Assembly: GCF_036346875.1 (NCBI RefSeq)
Contig: NZ_CP107852.1
Span: 2,976,001-3,040,000 of the forward strand
Source: Nocardia sp. NBC_00508
GTDB taxonomy: Bacteria > Actinomycetota > Actinomycetes > Mycobacteriales > Mycobacteriaceae
Direction: 5' to 3'
DNA: 64,000 nucleotides
Made by a program: the position numbers and the translations under genes. This document shows, piece by piece, positions 54,262 to 63,214 of the stretch. The notes beneath the pieces are model-generated. The model had not been told where the DNA came from. It searched no databases and saw only the letters and a program-made list of their open reading frames with translations. The stretch's first letter is position 1, and each line of letters begins with the position of its first letter.

Positions 54262-55871
54262 ACCTCTCCCCAGCGCTGCTGCCCGTCCTGGCTCCGCTGC
54301 CGGTGCTCGTCCCGCTGCTCGGCGCCGCGGCCACGCTCGTCTTCGGCCGCAGGCCGCGCATCCAGAGCGCGGTCAGCTTCGCCGCGCTCGCCGGTGTCGT
54401 GCTGATCTGCGGGCTGCTGCTGTTCCTGGTCGACCGGGACGGCACCACCGCGCTGCAGGTCGGCAACTGGCCGGCGCCGATCGGCATCACGCTGGTGGTG
54501 GACCGGCTGTCGGCCGCGATGCTGCTCGTCTCGTCGATCGTCTTGCTGTCGGTCTGGCTGTACGGCGCGGGCCAGAACATCCGCGACGGCGACGAACGGC
54601 AACCGACCTCCATCTACCGGCCCACGTATCTCGTTCTGACGGCGGGCGTTTCGACCGCGTTCCTGGCCGGTGACCTGTTCAACCTGTTCGTCGGCTTCGA
54701 GATCCTGCTCGCCGCCTCGTTCGTGCTGCTCACCGTCGGCGCGACCACCGAGCGCGTCCGGGCAGGCGTGGCCTATGTGATGGTCTCGATGGTCTCGTCG
54801 CTGATCTTCCTGACCGGCATCGGGCTGACCTACGCGGCCACCGGAACGCTGAACCTCGCCCAGCTCGCCGTACGGATCGGCGCGGTGCCGGAGGGCACCC
54901 GCACCGCGATCTACGCGGTGCTGCTGGTGGCGTTCGGCATCAAGGCGGCGGTCTTTCCCCTGTCGAACTGGCTGCCCGACTCCTATCCGACCGCCCCGGC
55001 TCCGGTGACCGCCGTGTTCGCCGGGCTGCTCACCAAAGTCGGTGTGTACGCGATCATCCGGACGCACTCGCTGCTGTTCCCCGACGGCGGATTCGACTCC
55101 GTACTGCTGGTGTGCGGCCTGCTCACCATGCTCGTCGGCATCCTCGGCGCCATCGCGCAGAGTGACATCCGCCGGTTGCTGTCGTTCACGCTGGTCAGCC
55201 ACATCGGGTACATGGTGTTCGGGGTCGGGCTGGCCAATACGGCCGGGCTGTCGGGCGCGGTGTTCTATGTGGCGCACCACATTCTGGTGCAGACCTCGCT
55301 GTTCCTGGTGGCCGGACTGATCGAACGGCAAGCCGGATCGACCTCGCTGCGCAGGCTGGGCGGGCTCGCCGCCGCCAGTCCGCTGCTCGCGGTGCTGTTC
55401 CTCATTCCCGCCCTGAATCTCGGTGGTATTCCGCCGTTCTCGGGATTCGTCGGCAAGGTCGCGCTGTTGCAGGCGGGTGCCGAGCGGGGCAGCGTGCTGG
55501 CCTGGGTGCTGGTCGGTGGAGCCGTGCTCACCAGCCTGCTCACCCTCTACACCGTCGCGCGGGTATGGAGCAAGGCGTTCTGGCGTCCGCGCGAAGACGC
55601 GCCGGAGGGGCATCTCACCGCGGCGCGACCGCCCACGCTGATCGAGGAATCGACCGTCGTGCACTACGACGAACGCACCGATCCCGGCCGGATGCCGCCG
55701 CTGATGGTGCTGTCCACCGCGGCACTGGTCACGGTCGGCCTGTGTCTGACGGTACTGGCCGGTCCGATCCTCGCCATCGCCGACCGGGCCGCGGTCGACC
55801 TCCGCGATCCGGACGTGTACATCGGTGCGGTGCTGGGTGATTCACCCGACGAGCCGGGAGCGTGGCGATGA
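54258..55871 (+). CDS. mrpD: Mrp antiporter subunit D
   Basis: 537 residues from GTG 54258. Homologous to NuoM/NuoL: AGDLFNLFVGFEILLAASFV, KAAVFPLSNWLPDSYPTAPA, PVTAVFAGLLTKVGVYAIIR and IPPFSGFVGKVAL. It contains Lys and Glu residues at the proton-path positions (KAAVFPL, NLFVGFEIL). It acts with MrpA as the second proton-translocating unit of the complex. Confidence 0.94.
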   Translation: MNLSPALLPVLAPLPVLVPLLGAAATLVFGRRPRIQSAVSFAALAGVVLICGLLLFLVDRDGTTALQVGNWPAPIGITLVVDRLSAAMLLVSSIVLLSVWLYGAGQNIRDGDERQPTSIYRPTYLVLTAGVSTAFLAGDLFNLFVGFEILLAASFVLLTVGATTERVRAGVAYVMVSMVSSLIFLTGIGLTYAATGTLNLAQLAVRIGAVPEGTRTAIYAVLLVAFGIKAAVFPLSNWLPDSYPTAPAPVTAVFAGLLTKVGVYAIIRTHSLLFPDGGFDSVLLVCGLLTMLVGILGAIAQSDIRRLLSFTLVSHIGYMVFGVGLANTAGLSGAVFYVAHHILVQTSLFLVAGLIERQAGSTSLRRLGGLAAASPLLAVLFLIPALNLGGIPPFSGFVGKVALLQAGAERGSVLAWVLVGGAVLTSLLTLYTVARVWSKAFWRPREDAPEGHLTAARPPTLIEESTVVHYDERTDPGRMPPLMVLSTAALVTVGLCLTVLAGPILAIADRAAVDLRDPDVYIGAVLGDSPDEPGAWR

Positions 55872-56443
55872 GCAACGAACCGACTCGACGCGGCACGCGA
55901 CGCAACACGGTGGTACGGGTCGGCATTCTGGTCTGGCTCGCCCTCGTCTGGATCGCGCTGTGGGGCGATCTCAGCGTGGCGAACCTGCTGGGCGGGCTGA
56001 TGGTCGCCGCACTGATCATGGTGGCGCTGCCACTGCCGCGCGTGCCGGTGGCCGGACGGCTGAGCTTACTTCCGCTGATCGAATTGCTCATGGCCAGTGC
56101 GTATTACGCACTGGAGTCGAGTCTCCAGGTCGCCTGGCTCGCGATCCGCCCGGCCCCGATGCCGGTGTCCGGAGTGCTGCGGGTGTACTCGGGCACGCGA
56201 TCGGATCTGGTGCTCGTGTTGTGGGCCGACCTGCTCAACCTGATTCCCGGCACCATGGTGCTGGAGATCGACCGCAGGCGCTGTGTCGTCTATGTCCACG
56301 TCCTCGACGTCGGCAGCGCCGGCGCCGTGGACAAGTTCTATCGGACCACCCGGCGGTTGGAGCGCCTGCTGATCGAAGGATTGGAGCGCTCGACCGGATG
56401 GCCGTTCGCCCGACCGACCTCGCCACCGGAGGTGCCCCAGTGA
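55868..56443 (+). CDS. mrpE: Mrp antiporter subunit E
   Basis: 191 residues from ATG 55868, overlapping the mrpD stop. Two N-terminal membrane segments (VVRVGILVWLALVWIALWGD; NLLGGLMVAALIMVALPLPR) and a soluble domain with WADLLNLIPGTMVLEIDRRR and VVYVHVLDVGS, the family core. Subunit E supports assembly and full activity. Confidence 0.92.
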   Translation: MSNEPTRRGTRRNTVVRVGILVWLALVWIALWGDLSVANLLGGLMVAALIMVALPLPRVPVAGRLSLLPLIELLMASAYYALESSLQVAWLAIRPAPMPVSGVLRVYSGTRSDLVLVLWADLLNLIPGTMVLEIDRRRCVVYVHVLDVGSAGAVDKFYRTTRRLERLLIEGLERSTGWPFARPTSPPEVPQ

Positions 56444-56700
56444 CCGTTGTCGCCATTCTCGCCGCCGTCGTGCTGACGGCCGCCGCCGTGCTCACCACCT
56501 ACCGCGTCGTGGTGGGCCCGAGCACGCTGGACCGGGTCGTCGGCGTCGACTCGCTGATGGCCATCGCCGCCTCCGGCCTGGCCGTGTGGGCGGCCTACAG
56601 CGCCGACACCACGATGGTCCCGGCGATCGTCGCACTGGCGCTGGTGGGGTTCCTCGGCTCGGCGGCGGTGTCCCGATTCCGGGTGCGGGACGACACATGA
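56440..56700 (+). CDS. mrpF: Mrp antiporter subunit F
   Basis: 86 residues from GTG 56440: three membrane segments with RVVVGPSTLDRVVGVDSLMA in the middle, the conserved GPTxxDRVxAxD motif. Overlaps mrpE and mrpG by four bases each. Confidence 0.92.
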   Translation: MTVVAILAAVVLTAAAVLTTYRVVVGPSTLDRVVGVDSLMAIAASGLAVWAAYSADTTMVPAIVALALVGFLGSAAVSRFRVRDDT

Positions 56701-57032
56701 ACCTCTGGCACCTGCTCGCGGGCTTCCTGATCCTGTTCGGGTCGACGCTCGCACTGACCGCCGCAGTCGGACTCGTACGCTTCCCCGACACCCTGACCCG
56801 GATGCATGCCGCCACCAAACCGCAGGTGATCGGACTGATCCTGGTGCTCGCGGGCGCCGCGATCCAGCTGGGCGGGCAGGGCAACGTCTGGACGCTGGCC
56901 CTGGTCGGGCTGTTCACCCTGCTCACCGCACCGGTGATCGCCCACCTCATCGGCCGCACCGCCTACCGCGAGCAGCGCCACCGCGACGGGCTGCTGCGCG
57001 TCAACGAGATGCGCGACGACGACATCGAGTAG
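56697..57032 (+). CDS. mrpG: Mrp antiporter subunit G
   Basis: 111 residues from ATG 56697: LLAGFLILFGSTLALTAAVG and the family signature LVRFPDTLTRMHAATKPQ, then two more membrane segments. Last gene of the operon. The whole complex exchanges Na+ (or K+/Ca2+) for protons and protects against alkaline or salt stress. Confidence 0.93.
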   Translation: MNLWHLLAGFLILFGSTLALTAAVGLVRFPDTLTRMHAATKPQVIGLILVLAGAAIQLGGQGNVWTLALVGLFTLLTAPVIAHLIGRTAYREQRHRDGLLRVNEMRDDDIE

Positions 57033-57037
57033 TCCGC

Positions 57038-58405
57038 TCAGCGCACCGCGTGCTGGATCTCCCGCTGCGGCTGCTGCGGTTCCCGCACGCTCGCGAACCA
57101 CGTCGCATGGAATGCCGCGGCCAGTCCGGCCAGCAGCCCGAGCACCACGGTGCCCGCCAGCACCGGGTAACCGGCCATCGGCACGGCGAGGTACCGGTAG
57201 GACAGCAGCAGCGCGGCCAGCACCGCCGCACCGCCGGCCACCAGCCGGATCCGGAACCATCCCCAGCCGCGCTCCGGCTCGCGCAGCGCCGAGTCGACCG
57301 TGAGGCACAGCACCGCACCCGCGACCAAGTCGACGCCGTAGTGGTAGCCGAAGCCCAGGGTGGCCGCCAGGGTGGCCAGCAGCCAGAACGCACCGCCCCA
57401 GCGCAACCAGCTCGGCGCGAGCCCGCCGTCGGTATCGCGCCGGGTGTGCAGGAAAACCGACAGCGCCCAGGCCGTGTGCATCGACGGCATGCAATTGCGC
57501 GGGGTCGCCGCATCGAACGGCAGCGGCACCGGATTCCGGTCGATCGGCGGCACCACGCCCGGCCAGTAGTTGCCCAGCTGCAACCCGTTGCCGTCCGGCC
57601 CATAGGCGAACATCGGCCCGACCACCGGGAACAGCACGTACACCAACGGGCCGATCAACCCGAGCACGAGAAACGTGCGCACCAGGTAGTGCGAGGGCCA
57701 GCGGCCCGACGACACCACCCCGCGCAGCTGCCACACGGCCACGACGATCGCCGCCACCGGCAGCTCGATGTATACCCAGTGCAGCACCGCGTAGACCCCC
57801 GGTCCGAGCGCGTCGATCGCGCGGCCGAGCACCCAGGACGGATCGCCCAGCGCGTGGTCGGCCAGCATCACGTACTCGTCGAGCACTGTCGGCCTGCCGA
57901 TCACCGTGACGTGCAGCCACACGTCGCCGACCTTGGTGGCCAGGATGAGCAGCGCGCCGAGCGCGGCCGAGCGCAGTGCGTCGCGCCGTTCGACGCCTGT
58001 CCAGCGCAGCCACGCCAGCAGCGCCAGTCCGGTGAGCACGATCACGGGGCCGTTGCCGATCGCGAACGGCTCTCCGGCCAGCAACCGGGCGCCAGCCCAC
58101 ACCACATCGATGGCTACCGCGACGCCCACCGCGACCAGCCTCCGCCGGACCGAAATACCTACCAGCGCAAGGATCAACCCGGCCCACGGAACCGACATGG
58201 ATTTGGGCGTGCCGACATAATCCCGCCACAGGCTCTCCAGCGGTCCTTCGAAACCCTGTCGAATGGCGATCACCTGCAACGCGATCAGCAGAGCCGGCAC
58301 CGCGGCCACCGCCGCCCCGACCCGCACCCGGGTCCGCGGCTCGCGACTGCGCACGACCGCGCTTCCTACTCTGGATCCCGGGTTTTCGACAAGCACGACG
58401 ACCAT
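57038..58405 (-). CDS. PAP2-family membrane phosphatase/transferase
   Basis: 455 residues with about ten membrane segments. The C-terminal half has the PAP2 catalytic motifs of the AUR1-like branch: PRNCMPSMHTAWALS (His) and FGYHYGVDLVAG (His and Asp). It probably works on a lipid phosphate or inositol-phosphate lipid at the outer face of the membrane. Convergent with mrpG, with 5 bases between stops. Confidence 0.83.
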   Translation of the reverse strand: MVVVLVENPGSRVGSAVVRSREPRTRVRVGAAVAAVPALLIALQVIAIRQGFEGPLESLWRDYVGTPKSMSVPWAGLILALVGISVRRRLVAVGVAVAIDVVWAGARLLAGEPFAIGNGPVIVLTGLALLAWLRWTGVERRDALRSAALGALLILATKVGDVWLHVTVIGRPTVLDEYVMLADHALGDPSWVLGRAIDALGPGVYAVLHWVYIELPVAAIVVAVWQLRGVVSSGRWPSHYLVRTFLVLGLIGPLVYVLFPVVGPMFAYGPDGNGLQLGNYWPGVVPPIDRNPVPLPFDAATPRNCMPSMHTAWALSVFLHTRRDTDGGLAPSWLRWGGAFWLLATLAATLGFGYHYGVDLVAGAVLCLTVDSALREPERGWGWFRIRLVAGGAAVLAALLLSYRYLAVPMAGYPVLAGTVVLGLLAGLAAAFHATWFASVREPQQPQREIQHAVR

Positions 58406-58473
58406 AGTAAACAGGGGGTGAACGGCGTCCCCCTGCCCAGCTGAACAGCAACCGACCTATCCGCGGCGCGTCG

Positions 58474-59619
58474 CTACTGGTTCAGCTCCTTGACCAGCGC
58501 GTCCACCACCGCGACCAAATCACCCTGCGACGCTGCGGCAACCCGGCGCTGCCGCTGATATGACGCGCCCCGCTTGGGGATCTCGGCGACCAAGGCGAGT
58601 TCGTCCGCACAGCCGATCCGCGCCGCTGTCGGCTCCAGCCGGTTCAGCAGGTCGTCGAGATCGTCGGTGACCAGCCGCTCATTGTTGTCGGCGTCGGTGA
58701 TGATGATCGCGTCCAGCCCGTAGCGTGCGGCCCGCCACTTGTTCTCCTGCACATGCCATGGCGGCAGGGTGGGCATGGTCTCGCCCTCCACGACGCGCCG
58801 ATCCAAATCGACGATCAGGCAGTGGATGAGCGCGGCCATCGCGGCCAGTTCGGCGCGGGTGGATATCCCGTCGCACACCCGCACCTCGATCGTGCCCCAC
58901 TTCGGCGCAGGCCGAATGTCCCAGTGCATGCCGCCGAGCTGCGTGAACACACCGGTCTCGAGCTGGTCGTGCACGAAATGCTCGAACTGCGTCCAGTTTT
59001 CGAACTGGAACGGCAGCCCCGCGGTCGGCAACTGCTGGAACATCAGTGTCCGGTTGCTGGCATAGCCGGTGTCCGATCCGGACCACATCGGCGAGGACGC
59101 GGACAGCGCGAGCAGATGTGGGTAGGCCAGCAGCAACGAATTCAGGATCGGAAAGACCTTGTCGCGGTGCGAAACTCCGACGTGCACATGCACACCCCAG
59201 ATCATCATCTGGCGCCCCCACCACTGAGTGCGCTCGATCAGCTCGTCGTAGTGTTCCGAGCGGGTCAGCTGTTGGGCCGACCACTGCGCGAAGGGATGCG
59301 TACCGGCGCAGAACAGGTCGACGCCGAGCGGGTCGGCCGCGCGCCGGACGGTGTCCATGGTGCCGGACAGATCCTCCACCGCCGCGCCGACGGTTTCGTG
59401 CACGCCCGTGACGATCTCCACGGTGTTGCGCAGCAGCTCCTTGGTCACCTGCGGCGTGCCGTCGTGGGCATGCAGGTCACCAACGGAATCGAAGACCGCC
59501 GCTGCGGTATTCGACAGGTCGCGGGTCACCTTGTCGACCAAGGCGATCTCCCATTCGACCCCGATGGTGGGCCGGGGCGAGCCACCGAAGGGAACGTGTT
59601 CGATTCCTGCCCCGGCCAT
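58474..59619 (-). CDS. GCS2-family carboxylate-amine ligase (YbdK type, Rv0433 homologue)
   Basis: 381 residues. ATP-grasp-like glutamate-cysteine ligase family 2: IGVEWEIALVDK at the N-terminus (Glu ligands), LLRNTVEIVTGVH, GVHVHVGVSHRDKVFPILNS and HWDIRPAPKWGTIEVRVCDG. Family members couple an amino acid carboxylate to an amine with ATP and often show weak gamma-glutamylcysteine synthetase activity; actinobacteria use mycothiol, so the true product is not known. Upstream of sodC on the same strand with an 11-base gap. Confidence 0.9.
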   Translation of the reverse strand: MAGAGIEHVPFGGSPRPTIGVEWEIALVDKVTRDLSNTAAAVFDSVGDLHAHDGTPQVTKELLRNTVEIVTGVHETVGAAVEDLSGTMDTVRRAADPLGVDLFCAGTHPFAQWSAQQLTRSEHYDELIERTQWWGRQMMIWGVHVHVGVSHRDKVFPILNSLLLAYPHLLALSASSPMWSGSDTGYASNRTLMFQQLPTAGLPFQFENWTQFEHFVHDQLETGVFTQLGGMHWDIRPAPKWGTIEVRVCDGISTRAELAAMAALIHCLIVDLDRRVVEGETMPTLPPWHVQENKWRAARYGLDAIIITDADNNERLVTDDLDDLLNRLEPTAARIGCADELALVAEIPKRGASYQRQRRVAAASQGDLVAVVDALVKELNQ

Positions 59620-59630
59620 ATGGCACCGTT

Positions 59631-60314
59631 CTACTGGATGACGCCGCAGGCGACCCGGCCGCCCGCATCGCCGGTCGCCAGTGTCGTCTCGTCCGGACCC
59701 GCGACGCCGTCGGCGCGGACATAGCGGTTCGGGATGTTGCCGAAGTTGTCGGCGTTGGCGTGGATGATCAGGGCCTTGCCCTTGACATCGTCCAAGCTGA
59801 CCGAGTCGGTGGTGGTGACCAGCTTCGCGGCGCCGTCGGAGCGCACTTCGAGCGAGGTCAGGTCACCGCTGGCCGGGTGCGCGTTGGCGCTGCCGACCTG
59901 CAGGTGGCCGCCGGCCGAGAGGAAGTCGCCCGCCGGGCCGCCGGTCGGGGCGACCGAGTTCGGCTCGCACTTGCCCACCGAGTGCACGTGCAGGCCGTGG
60001 AAGCCGGGACGCAGCCCGTGCGCCTCCACGGTGACCTGGAGGTGCTCGCCGTCCTTGGCGAAGTGAGCGGTGCCGACCGAGGCCCCCGAGGGATCCTTCA
60101 GCTCCACATTCACCCCGGGGTTGGTGTGCGGCGTACCGTGCTCGGTACCCTGCTCGCCCGCCGGTGCCGGGGAACCGGTCCATACCGGCGGAGTCGTGCC
60201 CTTGACGTCACTCGACTCCTGGCTGTTCGTGCAGGCGGCGAGGCCGAAGACCGCGACCGCGAGCAGCGGGGTCGCAGTCCGCCAGGACGGGCGTCGAGTA
60301 GTGGACGGGGCCAT
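59631..60314 (-). CDS. sodC: Cu/Zn superoxide dismutase lipoprotein
   Basis: 227 residues. Lipobox LAAC (Cys28) places it on the outer face of the membrane, as in M. tuberculosis SodC. Metal-site motifs are GFHGLHVHSVGKCEP, GGPAGDFLSAGGHLQ and ANAHPASGDL; the C-terminal GDAGGRVACGVIQ carries the Arg of the active channel and the disulfide Cys. It removes extracellular superoxide. aaggag precedes ATG 60314; two direct repeats lie upstream. Confidence 0.96.
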   Translation of the reverse strand: MAPSTTRRPSWRTATPLLAVAVFGLAACTNSQESSDVKGTTPPVWTGSPAPAGEQGTEHGTPHTNPGVNVELKDPSGASVGTAHFAKDGEHLQVTVEAHGLRPGFHGLHVHSVGKCEPNSVAPTGGPAGDFLSAGGHLQVGSANAHPASGDLTSLEVRSDGAAKLVTTTDSVSLDDVKGKALIIHANADNFGNIPNRYVRADGVAGPDETTLATGDAGGRVACGVIQ

Positions 60315-60325
60315 CGGGGAACTCC

Positions 60326-60350
60326 TTTACGAGTACCGAGTTTACGAGTA
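60326..60350 (-). repeat. Direct repeats before sodC
   Basis: tttacgagta occurs at 60326-60335 and 60341-60350, period 15 bases, within 40 bases of the sodC start and touching its ribosome site. It may be a binding site for an oxidative-stress or metal regulator. Confidence 0.45.
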
Positions 60351-60467
60351 AAGCTGGGTGGACACGTTCGTTACCGGACAGAATGATGCCACGCCCACCG
60401 TGTCGCGCCCCTGACCGGGCCGCCCACTCATTGCCCGTCCGACGCGCGCGAACGGCGGCTACATCGG

Positions 60468-61004
60468 TCAGTTACCCGTGACGATCACCGTTACACCCGG
60501 CGCCGAGTCCCCGATCGCGCTCGACTTCGGTGCGACGGCCGCGTCGAGTTCATCCGCGATGGCCTGCGCCGCCTCCTTGTCGCCGGGCGAATTGCCGTAG
60601 TACACCGTGGTTTTCGCGATAGTGGACCCCGGATAGTTCCCGGTTTCCGCGATCGTCCACCCGTTCGACGAGAGCTGGTCCGCCGTCTTGGCCGCGAGCC
60701 CGGCCACCATGCTGTTGTTGAGCACGCGTACCGGCACCGAACGGGCCGCTGTGGTGCTGGTCGCCGCGATAGTGGAGGAGGCGGCCGGGACCGGCGCCTT
60801 GGGCGCCGTCGTGCTCGCCGGGACCTGGGGAGCCGCGCTCGCGCTGGAGGTCTCCGGCTGACTCGGTCCCGAGGCGTCGGTGTCGGCGTCGGAATTCGAC
60901 AGCGACATCGCGCCGAGACCTGCGAAGACGATGGCCAACGCGATCAGCACCATCGCCAGGGCACGCAACGGTGGCCCACCGGAGGTGGGATTCGGGTAGC
61001 TCAC
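60468..61004 (-). CDS. LytR_C domain membrane protein (Rv0431/VirR-like)
   Basis: 178 residues: a membrane segment at about residues 15-33 (LAMVLIALAIVFAGLGAM), a Ser/Thr/Ala-rich linker, and a C-terminal LytR_C domain (VPVRVLNNSMVAGLAAKTAD, WTIAETGNYPGSTIAKTTVY). The mycobacterial homologue Rv0431 affects cell-wall architecture and vesicle release. Position between the DUF3263 gene and sodC is as in M. tuberculosis. Confidence 0.88.
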   Translation of the reverse strand: MSYPNPTSGGPPLRALAMVLIALAIVFAGLGAMSLSNSDADTDASGPSQPETSSASAAPQVPASTTAPKAPVPAASSTIAATSTTAARSVPVRVLNNSMVAGLAAKTADQLSSNGWTIAETGNYPGSTIAKTTVYYGNSPGDKEAAQAIADELDAAVAPKSSAIGDSAPGVTVIVTGN

Positions 61005-61052
61005 CCTCGCGAGCCTAGTCGCACCGGGTGGGTCGAGGCCCGCATCGCCGGG

Positions 61053-61406
61053 TCAGACCTGGAAGCCGAGTCGCCGCGCCGCCCGCGCCTTCTGTCTGCT
61101 CGCACGGAGTCTGCGCAGCCGCTTCACCAGCATCGGATCCACCGACAGCGCCTCGGCTCGGTCGACAACGGCGTTGAGTACCTGGTAGTACCGGGTCGGC
61201 GACATGCCGAACAGCTCGCGGATCGCTTCTTCCTTCGCCCCCGCGTACTTCCACCACTGCCGCTCGAAGGCGAGGATGTCGAGTTCGCGGCGGCTCAGAC
61301 CGTGGCCGTCGCCCTGCTCGGCATGCGCCGATTCCGCCGTGACATCGTCGCTCGCGGAAGGGCCGTCCTCGATCTCGGAAAGATTCCGTGCCGCTGCGCC
61401 GTCCAT
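61053..61406 (-). CDS. DUF3263 protein (Rv0430 homologue)
   Basis: 117 residues from ATG 61406. Conserved core LSRRELDILAFERQWWKYAG, AKEEAIRELFGMSPTRYYQV and LNAVVDRAEALSVDPMLVKR, then a basic C-terminus RRLRASRQKARAARRLGFQV. The central part is a helix-turn-helix-like, probably DNA-binding, region. Upstream extension in frame is not used. The function is unknown; 48 bases upstream of the LytR_C gene, so likely one operon. Confidence 0.9.
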   Translation of the reverse strand: MDGAAARNLSEIEDGPSASDDVTAESAHAEQGDGHGLSRRELDILAFERQWWKYAGAKEEAIRELFGMSPTRYYQVLNAVVDRAEALSVDPMLVKRLRRLRASRQKARAARRLGFQV

Positions 61407-61590
61407 CTCGCTCCCTCGCCGAGTGACCACCAGACGAAAATGACGCTTGTACGTCGCGGAACATTCAACCACGCGCGCCGCGAAACGCCCGGTCCACGGC
61501 GCGGCGTGTTCGCTACCTGCCGGTAGCGGGTGCGTCGCACTCGAGGCACCCGAAGCGCTGTGACGAGGAACCCACGGCAATAATTGGCCC

Positions 61591-62181
61591 ATGGCAATCC
61601 TCCCGATCGTGATCGTAGGCGACCCGGTTCTGCACAATCCGACCGAGCGCGTCACCCAATCGCCGGAGGAATTGGCTCCGCTGATCGCGGACATGTACGA
61701 CACGCTGGACGCGGCGCACGGCGTCGGACTCGCGGCCAACCAGGTCGGCGTCGGGCTGCGCTTGTTCGTCTACGACTGCCCCGACCTCGGCGCGGACGGC
61801 ACCGCGACCCGCCGCCGCGGGGCGGTGATCAATCCGGTGCTGGAGACCTCGGAGATCCCGGAGACCATGCCCGACCCGGACGACGACGAAGAAGGGTGTC
61901 TGTCGGTGCCCGGCGAGCAGTTCCCCACCGGCCGCGCCGAATGGGCCAAGGTGACCGGCACCGACGAGCACGGCAACCCGGTCGAGGTGGAGGGCAAGGG
62001 TTTCTTCGCCCGCATGCTCCAGCACGAAGTGGGCCATCTCGACGGGTTCCTCTATGTGGACGTGCTGATCGGACGCCACGCGCGGGCGGCGAAGAAGGCG
62101 ATCAAGCGGAACGGTTGGGGCACACCGGGTTTGAATTGGCTGCCCGGCACCGACGCCGACCCGTTCGGGCATGACGACTGA
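61591..62181 (+). CDS. def: Peptide deformylase
   Basis: 196 residues. Motifs 1-3 are complete: [20 protein letters not shown] (Cys ligand) and QHEVGHLDG (His ligands and Glu). It removes the N-formyl group from new proteins, with Fe2+ or Zn2+. The last 11 bases overlap the GNAT gene. Confidence 0.96.
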   Translation: MAILPIVIVGDPVLHNPTERVTQSPEELAPLIADMYDTLDAAHGVGLAANQVGVGLRLFVYDCPDLGADGTATRRRGAVINPVLETSEIPETMPDPDDDEEGCLSVPGEQFPTGRAEWAKVTGTDEHGNPVEVEGKGFFARMLQHEVGHLDGFLYVDVLIGRHARAAKKAIKRNGWGTPGLNWLPGTDADPFGHDD

Positions 62182-63178
62182 CCCCGGCGCCGGCCTGCCC
62201 GATATTCCGCTCGGCCGCCGCGTGGTGCTGCGCTACCAGCTGCCCGCGGGCTATCCGCAACCGCTCACCGATGTGATCGGCGAACTCGTCTCGCTGGACC
62301 CGCCGACCGTGCGCGGCGCCGACGGTCAGGTCGTCTCGGTGGCGCCGGACCGGGTGATCGCGCTGAAAGCCATTGGCCCGCGGCCGATTCGTACCAAAGA
62401 GATCCGCGCTCTGGAGGCCGCCGCGGCCTACGCCTGGCCGGGCGTCGAGCACGCCTGGATCGACGGCTGGCTGGCGCGCGCTGGCCACGGCTACACCGGC
62501 CGGGCGAATTCCGCTGTGCCGCTGGGTAGCTCGGAGCGGTCGGCTGTCGTGTCCGTGGAGACACTGCACCGGATCAGCGAGTGGTACACCGCGCGCGGCC
62601 TGCCCCTGCAACTCGCGCTGCCCGATCGGCTCGCCCCGGTGCCCCCCGGCTGGCACAGCTGGCGGGAGACGCTCATGCTGGCCATCGATATCGATAGTTT
62701 CATTCTGCCACAGGGACCTTCGATGGTGCGCATCGCGCCCGAACCGAACGACGACTGGCTGACCATGCACCGCCACAGCGGCGAAGACCCTGCCGCGCAG
62801 GAGGTTTCCCCTCCCACGCCGCTTCCCGAGGTGCTGACCGCGGTCCACGACGGCGAGCTCGGCTTCGCCTCGCTCGGCCTGCCGCGACCGATCGCGATCG
62901 GTCGCGGCGCTCTCACCACCGCGCCGGACGGACGGCGCTGGGTCGGCCTCACCTGCGTGGCCGTCGCCGCCGCGCACCGCAGGCACGGACTGGGCTCGCT
63001 GGTCTGCGCCGAGCTGCTGCGCTGGGGCGGCGACCGCGGCGCGACGCACGCGTATCTGCAGGTGGAGGCCACCAACGTGGCCGCCCGCGCGATGTACCGC
63101 GAGCTGGGCTTCGTCGAGCACCACGCCTACCGGTACGCGGCACCGGAGCCGCTCGCCGAACCCGGCGGCCTGCGGTAG
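62171..63178 (+). CDS. GNAT acetyltransferase (Rv0428c homologue)
   Basis: 335 residues from ATG 62171. An N-terminal region ([20 protein letters not shown]) of unknown role precedes a GNAT domain whose acetyl-CoA-binding part is [20 protein letters not shown] and [20 protein letters not shown]. Overlap with def indicates coupling. The substrate is not known; protein or antibiotic acetylation are both possible. Confidence 0.9.
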   Translation: MTTDPGAGLPDIPLGRRVVLRYQLPAGYPQPLTDVIGELVSLDPPTVRGADGQVVSVAPDRVIALKAIGPRPIRTKEIRALEAAAAYAWPGVEHAWIDGWLARAGHGYTGRANSAVPLGSSERSAVVSVETLHRISEWYTARGLPLQLALPDRLAPVPPGWHSWRETLMLAIDIDSFILPQGPSMVRIAPEPNDDWLTMHRHSGEDPAAQEVSPPTPLPEVLTAVHDGELGFASLGLPRPIAIGRGALTTAPDGRRWVGLTCVAVAAAHRRHGLGSLVCAELLRWGGDRGATHAYLQVEATNVAARAMYRELGFVEHHAYRYAAPEPLAEPGGLR

Positions 63179-63214
63179 AACGGACCTGTCACCCCTCGTG
63201 AAGGAAGTGCTTTC

